This document shows, piece by piece, positions 35,184 to 42,855 of a DNA stretch of 64,000 nucleotides. Position numbers and translations under genes: made by a program. Position 1 is the first letter of the stretch. The number at the start of each line of letters is the position of its first letter. The DNA comes from Promicromonospora soli (GTDB lineage: Bacteria > Actinomycetota > Actinomycetes > Actinomycetales > Cellulomonadaceae): assembly GCF_014653785.1 (NCBI RefSeq), contig NZ_BNAS01000002.1, forward strand, positions 58,756-122,755, given 5' to 3'. The notes under the pieces are model-generated. The model saw nothing but the letters and a program-made list of their open reading frames with translations, ran no database searches and had not been told where the DNA came from.

Positions 35184-36590
35184 TCAGCCTCGGGTCCACT
35201 GCTGATTGGTCGCTCCGCTGCACGCGTAGGTGATCACCGCGGCCCCGTTGGCCGTCGAACCGCCGTTGACGTCCAGGCACTCGCCCGTCGCGCGCGACCG
35301 GATGGTCACGTAGCTGCCCGACGCGGCGACCACCGACCACTGCTGGTTGCTGCCAGTCCCGCAGCTCTGCTGGGTCACGGTCGTGGCGTTCTCCTGCACG
35401 CACAGCGCGCTGTGCCGGGCCACGAGGTTGTAGTAGCCACCGCCGGCGTTCCGGAACCAGAACCGCTGGTTCCCGCCGCCGTTGCAGTCCCACTGCTTGA
35501 TCTGGGCTCCGGCGGCGTAGGACTGGCTGGTCACGTCGGCGCACCTGCCGGAGTGCCGCGCGGTGAGCGACTCGAACGGCCCGCCCTGCCCGGTGACGGT
35601 GCCCGCAGCCGCGTCGATCACGAGCTCCGGGTAGTAGCCGAACGACATCGACGTCGAGGTGGGGAACGTGATCGGCGCCCACACATAGCGGGAGCCGTTC
35701 ACGTTGGTCCCGATGGAGTTGCCCCAGCGGTCGCCCATGTACAGGTAGGACGTGCCCGAGGTGCCCTGCACCGGTAGGACGAACGTGGTCTGCGAGCCGT
35801 AGCCGGTTGAGTCGCCGGCGTTCTGCATGGCCGACCAGCCCGACGCCAGGTTGCTGGTGGTCGCGTACTTCTGCTGGTTCGGGTTCCAGCCCGTGGCACC
35901 GGAGGTCAGCATGAAGTACGTGCTGCCCCGCTTGAACAGGGCGGGCGCCTCGCGGTGGCCGCCCGGCCACGGGTTGGCGACGAGCGACTGGATGTCGGTG
36001 TAGTCGCTGTTCAGACGGTAGATGTGCAGGTCGTGGTTCTCGTTCGCGGCCGAGTACATGTAGCCGGTGCCGTCGGTGTCGACGAACACGCCGATGTCTC
36101 GGGACATGTGCCCGAGCGGCCGGAAGCTGCGCTGGTAGGTGTAGTTGCCGTCCACCGTGTCGCTCACGGCCACCGCGGCGCGCGCCTCGGAGTAGTCGCT
36201 GCCGTTCTCCTTGTGCATCCACATCACGAACTTGCCCGTGGCCTGGTTGTACATGACCTTGGGCCGCTCGATGTTGGCCACCGCCAGCTCGGGGTGGCTG
36301 GCCTCGGTGAGCACGTGGTTGCGGAACTCCCAGTGCACCAGGTCTGTGGACCGGTAGGCCGACACGTACCGGAACGTGTTGTCAGCGTTCCGGTTCTCGC
36401 CGAACCAGTAGTAGTACGAACCCACCTTGACCACCCCGCCGCCGTGCGCGTGCAGGGGGTTGCCCGACGTATCGGTGAACTGGGTGCCGTTCACCACTGT
36501 CTCGGGCGAAGCTTGGGCGGAAACCGCGCCGGTGGCTGTCGCCAGGACGCAGGCAAGAGCAGCGAGGGCAGCAAAAAGTCGTCGCCTCAC
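35184..36590 (-). CDS. Secreted exo-beta-1,3-galactanase-like GH43_24 with CBM13
   Basis: This 468-residue exported enzyme likely attacks the beta-1,3-galactan backbone of arabinogalactan. A signal peptide (MRRRLFAALAALACVLATAT) is followed by a propeller opening with HAHGGGVVKVGSYYYWFGENR-like residues, then NIERPKVMYN, acid Glu in HREAPALFKR and a Gln in GSQTTFVLPV. These match subfamily 24 of GH43, where the usual catalytic base is absent and a Gln is implicated. From about residue 335 a ricin-type beta-trefoil with three QxW-like repeats follows, the arrangement known in Streptomyces exo-beta-1,3-galactanases. It lies at the end of a MalFG transporter operon. Subfamily and substrate are inferred from motifs. 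Confidence 0.85.
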   Translation of the reverse strand: MRRRLFAALAALACVLATATGAVSAQASPETVVNGTQFTDTSGNPLHAHGGGVVKVGSYYYWFGENRNADNTFRYVSAYRSTDLVHWEFRNHVLTEASHPELAVANIERPKVMYNQATGKFVMWMHKENGSDYSEARAAVAVSDTVDGNYTYQRSFRPLGHMSRDIGVFVDTDGTGYMYSAANENHDLHIYRLNSDYTDIQSLVANPWPGGHREAPALFKRGSTYFMLTSGATGWNPNQQKYATTSNLASGWSAMQNAGDSTGYGSQTTFVLPVQGTSGTSYLYMGDRWGNSIGTNVNGSRYVWAPITFPTSTSMSFGYYPELVIDAAAGTVTGQGGPFESLTARHSGRCADVTSQSYAAGAQIKQWDCNGGGNQRFWFRNAGGGYYNLVARHSALCVQENATTVTQQSCGTGSNQQWSVVAASGSYVTIRSRATGECLDVNGGSTANGAAVITYACSGATNQQWTRG

Positions 36591-36677
36591 GGGACCACAC
36601 TCCTTCTTCGCAGTGCAGGACTCGGTGCAGTACAGGTAGCTCTGTTCGGTGCAGGTAACGCGGGGCAGTGCAGACAG

Positions 36678-36710
36678 GAGCGGGGACCCCGGAGCCCGGG
36701 ATCCCCGCTC
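36678..36710 (-). terminator. Hairpin after binding-protein gene
   Basis: Arms at 36678-36686 and 36702-36710 (GAGCGGGGA/TCCCCGCTC) with additional GC pairing inside form a compact stem 23 bases after the binding-protein stop codon. The gap to the GH43_24 gene is only 142 bases, so it may attenuate rather than fully terminate. Confidence 0.65.
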
Positions 36711-36732
36711 TTGATGGGGATCGACTACGGCA

Positions 36733-38079
36733 TCAGCCGTTGACCGTGAACCCCTGGTCCGTGCCGTACTTGACGTTCTCTTCCTGCCACGCCGCGAGGC
36801 CGTCCAGGAGGGACGACTTGTCGAGGTACGCCTGGCCGACCGTGTCCGCGTAGATGCTGTTCGCGTACGACTGCCACGGCAGGTACTGCCAGCCCTCGTT
36901 GACGTCGGCGCCGGCCGCGCCGAGCACCTCGTTGATCTTCTGACCGCCGAAGTACTCGGACTCGTAGCTGAGGAACTCCTCCGACTCGAGCTCCTTGACG
37001 GTGGCCGGGAAGCCGCCGGTCTCCATGAAGGCCTTGATCGACTCGTCGCTACCGTTGAGCCACTTCAGGAACCCTGCCGCGAGCAGCTTGTTCTCCGACG
37101 CCTCCGGGATGGACTCCGTGCTGCCGCCGTTCTCCGCGTTCGCTGGGGTGCCGTCGTACGTCGGCGTCGGAGCCACGCGCCACTTGCCCTTGCCGTCGGG
37201 AACGCCGTCCTCGAAGACGCCGGGCGCCCACGCGCCGAGCACCACCGACGCGATGGTGCCGTCGCCCAGGGCCTGGTACCACTCGTCGCTCCAGCCCGGG
37301 AGCTGGCAGAGCAGCTCGTCGTCGATGAGGGGCTGGTACATCTCGGCCCACTTCGTGCTGCCCTCGTCAGCCAGGTCGATCGTGACCGCCTCGCCGTCGG
37401 TCTGGAACGGGGTGCCGCCGGCCTGCCAGATCATGCTGGTGGTGAAGCCCGGGTCGCCCGAGTCGTTGCCGATGCACGTGTCGGGGTCGTGCTCCTTGAT
37501 GGTGCGCGCCGCCTCGACGTACTCCTCCCAGGTCGTGGGCACCTCGACACCCGCGGCGTCGAACACCTCCGAGTTGTAGAAGAACGCCATCGGGCCGGAG
37601 TCCTGAGGCAGGCCCCAGATGCCGCCGTTCTGCGTCACCGCACCCCAGGTGGACGGGGTGTACAGGCTCTCGAGCTCGTCGAACCCGTACTCGGTGAGGT
37701 CGGTCAGCTGGCCCGGCAGCTGGAACTGCGGGACGGACTGGTACTCGATCTGCACCACGTCGGGCACGCCCTTGCCGGAGGCGAGGGTGTTCTGCAGCTT
37801 GGTGTTGGCGTCGCCGGCGCCCGTGGTGTCCACGAGCGTGACGTCCACGTTCGGGTACGCCTTCTCGAAAGCGGCGACCTGCGTCTCGGCCTGGGGGGTC
37901 CAGGTCCAGTAGGTGATGCTGCCGCCCTCCTGGAGCGCGGCCTCGATGTCCTCGGCGGTCGCGCCCTCGGCTGCGCCGCCACCGCCGCCTTCCCCGCCGC
38001 CGGAGCAGGCGGTGAGAGAGGCGGCCAGCAGTGTGGCCAGGGCCCCGATCGCAACACGTCGGTTTCGGGTGATGGTCAT
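36733..38079 (-). CDS. Sugar-binding lipoprotein of MalE type (galacto-oligosaccharide candidate)
   Basis: This 448-residue extracellular solute-binding lipoprotein has signal MTITRNRRVAIGALATLLAA and lipobox LTAC, followed by a Gly-rich linker. It contains ITYWTWTPQAETQV, PDVVQIEYQSVPQFQLPGQL and WGLPQDSGPMAFFYNSEVF. AAGGA is six bases before the ATG at 38079; the long open frame upstream is not coding. It follows MalF- and MalG-type permeases and precedes the exo-galactanase, so it may bind galactan or arabinogalactan oligomers. This ligand is an inference. Confidence 0.9.
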   Translation of the reverse strand: MTITRNRRVAIGALATLLAASLTACSGGGEGGGGGAAEGATAEDIEAALQEGGSITYWTWTPQAETQVAAFEKAYPNVDVTLVDTTGAGDANTKLQNTLASGKGVPDVVQIEYQSVPQFQLPGQLTDLTEYGFDELESLYTPSTWGAVTQNGGIWGLPQDSGPMAFFYNSEVFDAAGVEVPTTWEEYVEAARTIKEHDPDTCIGNDSGDPGFTTSMIWQAGGTPFQTDGEAVTIDLADEGSTKWAEMYQPLIDDELLCQLPGWSDEWYQALGDGTIASVVLGAWAPGVFEDGVPDGKGKWRVAPTPTYDGTPANAENGGSTESIPEASENKLLAAGFLKWLNGSDESIKAFMETGGFPATVKELESEEFLSYESEYFGGQKINEVLGAAGADVNEGWQYLPWQSYANSIYADTVGQAYLDKSSLLDGLAAWQEENVKYGTDQGFTVNG

Positions 38080-38129
38080 GGTCTTTCCTTCTTCCACGTC
38101 GTCGTAGTTCAGGTCTTCCGGCATTTCGG

Positions 38130-38993
38130 TTATGCCTTCACGCTGCCCGCGCTCAGGCCGGACTGCCAGTACCGCTGGAGCACCAGGAACGCGATCACGA
38201 TCGGCACGACCGTCAGGAACGAACCGGTGATGACCAGGTTGAACACCGGCTGGGCCCCGATGCCGGATGCGTCCGCCAGCCACTGGTACAGGCCCAGCGT
38301 CAGGGGGTACAGATCCTGGTCGTTGAGCATGATCAGCGGTAGGAAGTAGTTGTTCCACGTGGCGACGATCGCGAACAGCGCCACGGTTACGATCCCCGGC
38401 GCCAGCAGGCGCAGCGAGATGGTGAAGAAGGTGCGCCACTCACCTGCGCCGTCGACCCGCGCCGCCTCCAGGAGCTCAGTGGGCACGGCCTCTGCCGAGA
38501 ACACCCACATGAGGTACAGGCCGAACGGCGACACCAGCGACGGCAGGATGATCGCCCACATGGTGTTGGTCAGGCCCACCTGGCTGAACAGGAGGAACGT
38601 AGGAACGGCCAGCGCGGTGCCGGGCACCGCGATCGCCCCGAGGATGGAGGCGAACACCACGTTGCGGCCGCGGAACCGGTACTTGGCCAGCCCGTACCCG
38701 GCGGCGGTCGCGAGGATCGTGGCGCCACCGGCACCCACCACCACGTAGATCAGCGTGTTGGCGAACCACCGCAGGAAGATGCCGTCGTCGTGCGTGACGA
38801 CTTGACCCAGGTTGTCGAACAGCGCGAACGGGCCGGAGAACCACAGGCCGAACGAGCTGAGCAGCTCTGGCTGCGTCTTGGTGATGCTGAAGAGCATCCA
38901 GGTCAGCGGCAGGACCGAGTAGACGATCAGTGCGCCCAGCAGGACGGTCAGCGTGACCGACTTGCGCGGCCGGAGATAGGAGTAGCCCGCCAT
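38130..38993 (-). CDS. Oligosaccharide ABC permease, MalG type (second system)
   Basis: This 287-residue permease has six helices and the EAA loop LLEAARVDGAGEWRTFFTISLRLL near residues 186-209. The ATG at 38993 shares one base with the upstream stop (TGATG), with GGAAGGA six bases away; a GTG one codon earlier is possible. It pairs with the upstream permease. No ATPase is encoded nearby. Confidence 0.9.
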   Translation of the reverse strand: MAGYSYLRPRKSVTLTVLLGALIVYSVLPLTWMLFSITKTQPELLSSFGLWFSGPFALFDNLGQVVTHDDGIFLRWFANTLIYVVVGAGGATILATAAGYGLAKYRFRGRNVVFASILGAIAVPGTALAVPTFLLFSQVGLTNTMWAIILPSLVSPFGLYLMWVFSAEAVPTELLEAARVDGAGEWRTFFTISLRLLAPGIVTVALFAIVATWNNYFLPLIMLNDQDLYPLTLGLYQWLADASGIGAQPVFNLVITGSFLTVVPIVIAFLVLQRYWQSGLSAGSVKA

Positions 38994-39916
38994 CACGCGT
39001 CCTTCCGGGTCCCACGAAGCTGCACCACGTACGCGATGATCGCCGTCACGAGGCCCATCACGATCGCGACTGTGGCCGCATAGCTCACTTGGTTGCCCTC
39101 AAAGCTCAGGTTGTACGCGTAGATGTTGGGCGTGTAGAACGACGAGATCAGCGCCGGCTGGATCTCCTTGAGGATGTTCGGCTCGTTGAAGAGCTGGAAG
39201 CTACCCAGGATCGAGAAGATCGTCGCGATCACCAGGGCTCCTCGCACGGCGGGCAGCTTGATGGACCGCACGATGCGGAACTGGTTGGCGCCGTCGATGG
39301 ACGCGGCCTCGTAGATCTCGACCGGCACCGTCTTGAGCGCCGAGTACAGGATCAGCATGTTGTAGCCCACGAACTCCCAGGTCACGATGTTGCCGATCGC
39401 CGTGAGGATCCACTGTTTCGTGTACGGGTCGACCAGCGGGAAGCCGACCAGGTCGTTGAGGCTCCCGGTGAGGCCCAGGCGGTCGTCGTACATGAAGCCC
39501 CACATCAGGACGGCGACGACGCCGGGCACGGCGTACGGCAGGAACAGCGCCACACGGAAGAACTCCTTGCCGTGCAGGCGGCCGCTGTCGATCGCTAGCG
39601 CGGCGATCAGCGACAGCCCCAGCATGATCGGGACCTGCACCAGCAGGAACAGCCCGACGCGGCCCGCTCCGTCCCACAGCTTGGGGTCGGTGAAGGCGGT
39701 CACGTAGTTGTCGAGCCCGGCGAAGGTCGTCCCGCCCATGAGCTGGTTGCGAAACAGGCTCAGGTACATCGAGTAGACCAGCGGGGTCACGATGAACAAC
39801 GCGAACACCACGAGGAAGGGTGTCACGAAGCTCCAGCCTGCCGCGGAGACGCGGAGGCTCGGTGGACGTCGGCCTACCACGGGTACGCGGAGGCTCGGTG
39901 GGCGGCGGCCTGGCAC
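38993..39916 (-). CDS. Oligosaccharide ABC permease, MalF type (second system)
   Basis: This 307-residue permease has six helices and EAA loop IYEAASIDGANQFRIVRSIKLPAV near residues 206-229. No ATG occurs before the first helix, so a GTG is needed. The GTG at 39916 has AAAGGGG eight bases upstream; another at 39925 is less well spaced. Its N terminus contains a recent 36-bp in-frame duplication giving two RRPPSLRV segments. It is the first gene of the second MalFG operon after lacI. Confidence 0.85.
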   Translation of the reverse strand: MPGRRPPSLRVPVVGRRPPSLRVSAAGWSFVTPFLVVFALFIVTPLVYSMYLSLFRNQLMGGTTFAGLDNYVTAFTDPKLWDGAGRVGLFLLVQVPIMLGLSLIAALAIDSGRLHGKEFFRVALFLPYAVPGVVAVLMWGFMYDDRLGLTGSLNDLVGFPLVDPYTKQWILTAIGNIVTWEFVGYNMLILYSALKTVPVEIYEAASIDGANQFRIVRSIKLPAVRGALVIATIFSILGSFQLFNEPNILKEIQPALISSFYTPNIYAYNLSFEGNQVSYAATVAIVMGLVTAIIAYVVQLRGTRKDA

Positions 39917-39920
39917 GGGC
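39849..39920 (-). repeat. 36-bp tandem duplication inside permease gene
   Basis: ACGCGGAGGCTCGGTGG occurs at 39849-39865 and 39885-39901. The 36-base units (39849-39884, 39885-39920) match at 31 positions. The unit equals 12 codons and duplicates RRPPSLRV in the cytoplasmic N terminus without shifting the frame. Confidence 0.85.
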
Positions 39921-40007
39921 GGCACCCCTTTCCCCGGACTACAGCGTCCGGAATTGCCTGGACGTCTTGTCCTTGAACACGTCGGACAGCGCTGCCCGGC
40001 GACGGAA

Positions 40008-40021
40008 TGTGAACGTAAACA
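40008..40021. promoter_or_regulatory. LacI-type operator upstream of second MalFG operon
   Basis: TGTGAACGTAAACA is a near-palindrome 92 bases before the permease GTG. Its complement TGTTTACGTTCACA resembles class 2. A weaker match, TGTCAACGCTCGCC, lies at 40060-40073. The adjacent LacI gene is the natural candidate regulator. Confidence 0.55.
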
Positions 40022-40107
40022 TCCTCGTGCGCGGTGACTCTGCCACCGCCTCGCGGACGTGTCAACGCTCGCCACTTGACCGTTCTGTGACTGTTACTTG
40101 TGGACTG

Positions 40108-41148
40108 TCACTTATGCGGCGAGGTCGCGCTCCTTCGTACCACCAGCTCGGGCGCGATCAGCTCCGCCGCCGGGTTCCCGCCGGCGACCGCCGCCAGGAG
40201 CAGCGCCACGCTGCGCCGGCCCAGGTCGACGAAGGGCTGCCGGACGGTGGTCAGCGGCGGGATGAAGTGGCCGGAGCCGTCGACGTCGTCGAAGCCGACC
40301 ACCGACACGTCGTCGGGCACCGAGACTCCGCACTCCCAGAAGGCGCGCAGGAGGCCGAGGGCCAGCTGGTCGTTGGCGGCGAAGACCGCGGTAGGACCGT
40401 CGCCGGCCTTGATTCGCTGCGCCAGGTCGAGGCCAACCATGTAGCCCCGGTCCGCGGTCCAGCCCGCCACCACCACCTCCGGGACGGGGAGGCCGTGCTC
40501 GGTGAGGACCGTGCGCCACGCGTCCTCACGCTCGACGGCGTCCAGCCAGTCCGGCGGGCCCGCGACGTGCAGGATCCGCCGGTGCCCCAGCTCGATCAGA
40601 TGCTCGACGGCGAGCCGCGTACCCGCCCGCTGGTCGACGGCGAGCGGGATGGTCGGCACGTCGGGCTGGATCGCGCGCGCCGCGATCAGAACCACGGGTA
40701 CGGGAGCCCGGAACGAGTCCACGGCGTCGGCGACGTCGGTGTGCGGCGCGATCACCACGATGCCCTCGACCGCCTGGTCCATGAAGTGCTCCAGGGCGTT
40801 GTGCAGGGTGGCGGCGTCGTACTGCCGCAGCGTGGCGACGCTGACGTACCAGCCCTGCTCGCGCGCGGCCTCCTCGACGGCGATCAGGGTGCTCGACGGG
40901 CCGAACAGCGGAGACCCGGTGGTCACCACGCCTACCGTCGTCGACCGCGCGGTGACCAGGGCGCGCGCTGCGCTGTTGCGCCGGTACCCGAGCTGGGCGA
41001 TCGCCTCCAGCACCTTCTCCCGCGTCGCCGGCCGCACGCTCCGATGCCCGTTGAGAACGCGCGAGACAGTCTGGTGGGACACGCCGGCGAGCGCGGCTAC
41101 GTCGGCCATGGCGGGCGGCCGAGTCACTGCGGGTCGAGAGATGGTCAC
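40108..41148 (-). CDS. LacI-family transcriptional regulator (third)
   Basis: This 346-residue repressor has the HTH MADVAALAGVSHQTVSRVLNGHRSV and an effector domain with VVGVVTTGSPLFGPSSTLIAVEEAAR, VFAANDQLALGLLRAF and VSVVGFDDVDGSGHFIPPLTTVRQPF. Its recognition residues (SHQ) differ from the two paralogs, so it should read another operator, plausibly class 2. The start is uncertain: the GTG at 41148 lies seven bases after the proC stop; GTG at 41184 would overlap proC, and an ATG at 41110 also fits the domain. It precedes and probably controls the MalFG-galactanase operon. Confidence 0.85.
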   Translation of the reverse strand: MTISRPAVTRPPAMADVAALAGVSHQTVSRVLNGHRSVRPATREKVLEAIAQLGYRRNSAARALVTARSTTVGVVTTGSPLFGPSSTLIAVEEAAREQGWYVSVATLRQYDAATLHNALEHFMDQAVEGIVVIAPHTDVADAVDSFRAPVPVVLIAARAIQPDVPTIPLAVDQRAGTRLAVEHLIELGHRRILHVAGPPDWLDAVEREDAWRTVLTEHGLPVPEVVVAGWTADRGYMVGLDLAQRIKAGDGPTAVFAANDQLALGLLRAFWECGVSVPDDVSVVGFDDVDGSGHFIPPLTTVRQPFVDLGRRSVALLLAAVAGGNPAAELIAPELVVRRSATSPHK

Positions 41149-41155
41149 GGAGGAA

Positions 41156-41959
41156 TCATCCACCCAGCGCGGCGGCGCGGTCACGTGCAGCGGTCGCGGC
41201 GGTCAGGAACGCGGCCCGCACGCCGCCGTCGTCCAGGGCCCGCAGGGCGGCCGCCGTGGTGCCCCCGGGGGAGGTGACCTTCTCCCGCAGGAGGACCGGA
41301 TGCTCCCCGGACTCGTCCATGAGACGGGACGCCCCGAGCAGGGTCTGGGCAGCGAGCCGGCGTGCGACATCGCGCGTCAGGCCGAGCAGCACGCCGGCCT
41401 CGGCGAGCGCGTCGGCGACGTAGAAGACGTAGGCAGGGCCGGATCCGGAGATCGCGGTGACGGCGTCGAGGTCCTTCTCCGCCGTGCGCACCACCGCGCC
41501 CGTGCCCGCGAACAGGTGCTCGACCGCCTCGAGGTGAGCCTGCGTCGCGGCAGCGCCCGGCGCGATCGCCGTGATACCGGCCCCGATCGAAGCGGGCGTG
41601 TTGGGAACGCTCCGCACGACGGCGACGCCGGCCGGCAGCCGCTGCTCGTAGAACGCCGCGGGGTGGCCGGCCGCGACGGTGACGACCACGGCAGCGGGGT
41701 CGATCGCGGGCGCGATCTCGTCGAGCAGGGCGCCGACGTCCTTCGGCTTGACCCCCACGAGGACGAGGCCCGCACCTCGGACCGCGGCCACGTTGTCGCT
41801 GGTGGTGGCCACCTGGTAGGTCTCCCGCAGGTGCTGGGCCTTGGCCTCGGTCCGCACGGTGGCCACGACGTCGGACGCCGCCCAGCCTGCCGAGAGGGCG
41901 CCCGCGAGCACCGCCTCGCCCATGTTCCCGGCCCCGAGTACTGCAAGTCGCTGGTTCAC
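41156..41959 (-). CDS. proC: Pyrroline-5-carboxylate reductase
   Basis: This 267-residue NADPH enzyme performs the last step of proline synthesis. The Rossmann motif is LAVLGAGNMGEAVLAGAL; VKPKDV, RSVPNTPASIGAG, AISGSGPAYVFYVADAL and EKVTSPGGTTAAAL are the family signatures. It starts with GTG. It is the first housekeeping gene beyond the arabinose locus and the lacI gene follows it by seven bases, possibly by chance. Confidence 0.96.
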   Translation of the reverse strand: MNQRLAVLGAGNMGEAVLAGALSAGWAASDVVATVRTEAKAQHLRETYQVATTSDNVAAVRGAGLVLVGVKPKDVGALLDEIAPAIDPAAVVVTVAAGHPAAFYEQRLPAGVAVVRSVPNTPASIGAGITAIAPGAAATQAHLEAVEHLFAGTGAVVRTAEKDLDAVTAISGSGPAYVFYVADALAEAGVLLGLTRDVARRLAAQTLLGASRLMDESGEHPVLLREKVTSPGGTTAAALRALDDGGVRAAFLTAATAARDRAAALGG

Positions 41960-41981
41960 TAGCCCATTCTCCCCCGTGCCC

Positions 41982-42644
41982 TCATAGGGGGAACGCCGCG
42001 TAGAAGTCCTCCATCGCGTCGGCCGGGCCGGTCGCCCGCAAGACGGCGGTCCCGTTCTGCCACACGACGACGGCCTTCCCGCCCTTGGCCGGCACTATCG
42101 CGTACTGCCCGACCACCTTCTTGCCGACCTTGACGTCGCCCTCACGCTCCGCCTCGCCGGCGGCCGAGGTCCAGGCCGCTGCGGCTTCGCCCGCCTCGTC
42201 CTCCGTCGCCCACTGGCCCGCCACGAGAGCGACCTCGCCGGACCCGCCGTCGGTGTACTCCGCGTTCCAGGCCTCGAGCGCGCCCTGCCCCTTGGGCTCC
42301 TTCGCCTCGGCGAGCGAGCCGAGCGCGAACTGCAGCACCGCCGACGGGAGAGCCTTCTGGAAGGCGCTCTCGTCGCCGCTGCGGTCCACCGCCTTGACCG
42401 TTGGCGTCGGCACCGGGGCCGTGACGGTCACCGTGGGGACCGGCTGCGGCTGCGGCGGCGGCGCCTCGGAGCGCCAGAAACCGGGCCAGGCGAAGCCCCC
42501 GACGAGAAGCACGGCGAGCACGATCACGAGCGTGCCCACGATCACCACGAGCCGACGACGTCGGTACACGGCGGGCGACGGCTTCTTCGCCGCAACCGAC
42601 GCCGTTGCGCCGCTGCGCGGCGAGCTCGCGCGCTGGTCGGTCAT
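41982..42644 (-). CDS. Membrane-anchored protein of unknown function
   Basis: This 220-residue protein has a charged cytoplasmic start, one helix (LVVIVGTLVIVLAVLLVGGF near residues 32-51), a Pro/Gln/Val-rich linker and an extracytoplasmic domain of about 130 residues containing SAVLQFALGSLAEAKEP and VVGQYAIVPAKGGKAVVVWQNG. I do not recognise the family. It precedes proC by 22 bases and is divergent from radA. GGGGGAG lies eight bases before the ATG. Confidence 0.8.
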   Translation of the reverse strand: MTDQRASSPRSGATASVAAKKPSPAVYRRRRLVVIVGTLVIVLAVLLVGGFAWPGFWRSEAPPPQPQPVPTVTVTAPVPTPTVKAVDRSGDESAFQKALPSAVLQFALGSLAEAKEPKGQGALEAWNAEYTDGGSGEVALVAGQWATEDEAGEAAAAWTSAAGEAEREGDVKVGKKVVGQYAIVPAKGGKAVVVWQNGTAVLRATGPADAMEDFYAAFPL

Positions 42645-42758
42645 GTTCCTGGCTCCCCCGTGCTCTGTCCACCGGGTACGCCACGGCGGCTCAAGCGGCA
42701 CCTTATGTCCCGCCACCGACATTCGGGCGCAGGCACGCCCGGCGGGGCGGCCTTGCCG

Positions 42759-42823
42759 GTCCGCGTTGCCGGGTCCGCGTTGCCGGGTCTGCGTTGCCGG
42801 GTCCGCGTTGCCGGGTCCGCGTC
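42759..42823. repeat. 14-bp tandem repeat upstream of radA
   Basis: The unit GTCCGCGTTGCCGG is repeated four times (42759-42814; one copy has a single change), followed by a partial copy to 42823. It lies in the divergent gap, ending 32 bases before radA. Copy number may vary between strains. Confidence 0.9.
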
Positions 42824-42855
42824 TCGTGTCAGTGGTGCCACGTACGGTGGCGCCC

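Noticed and set aside
39917-40075. Extension of the second MalF-type permease to 40075
   Set aside because: It crosses the operator region and has Cys/Arg/Ser-rich composition; the ribosome site supports the GTG at 39916.
42085-42855. Long upstream extension of radA
   Set aside because: It is antisense to the anchored protein gene and includes 14-bp tandem repeats; RadA starts at its zinc finger.
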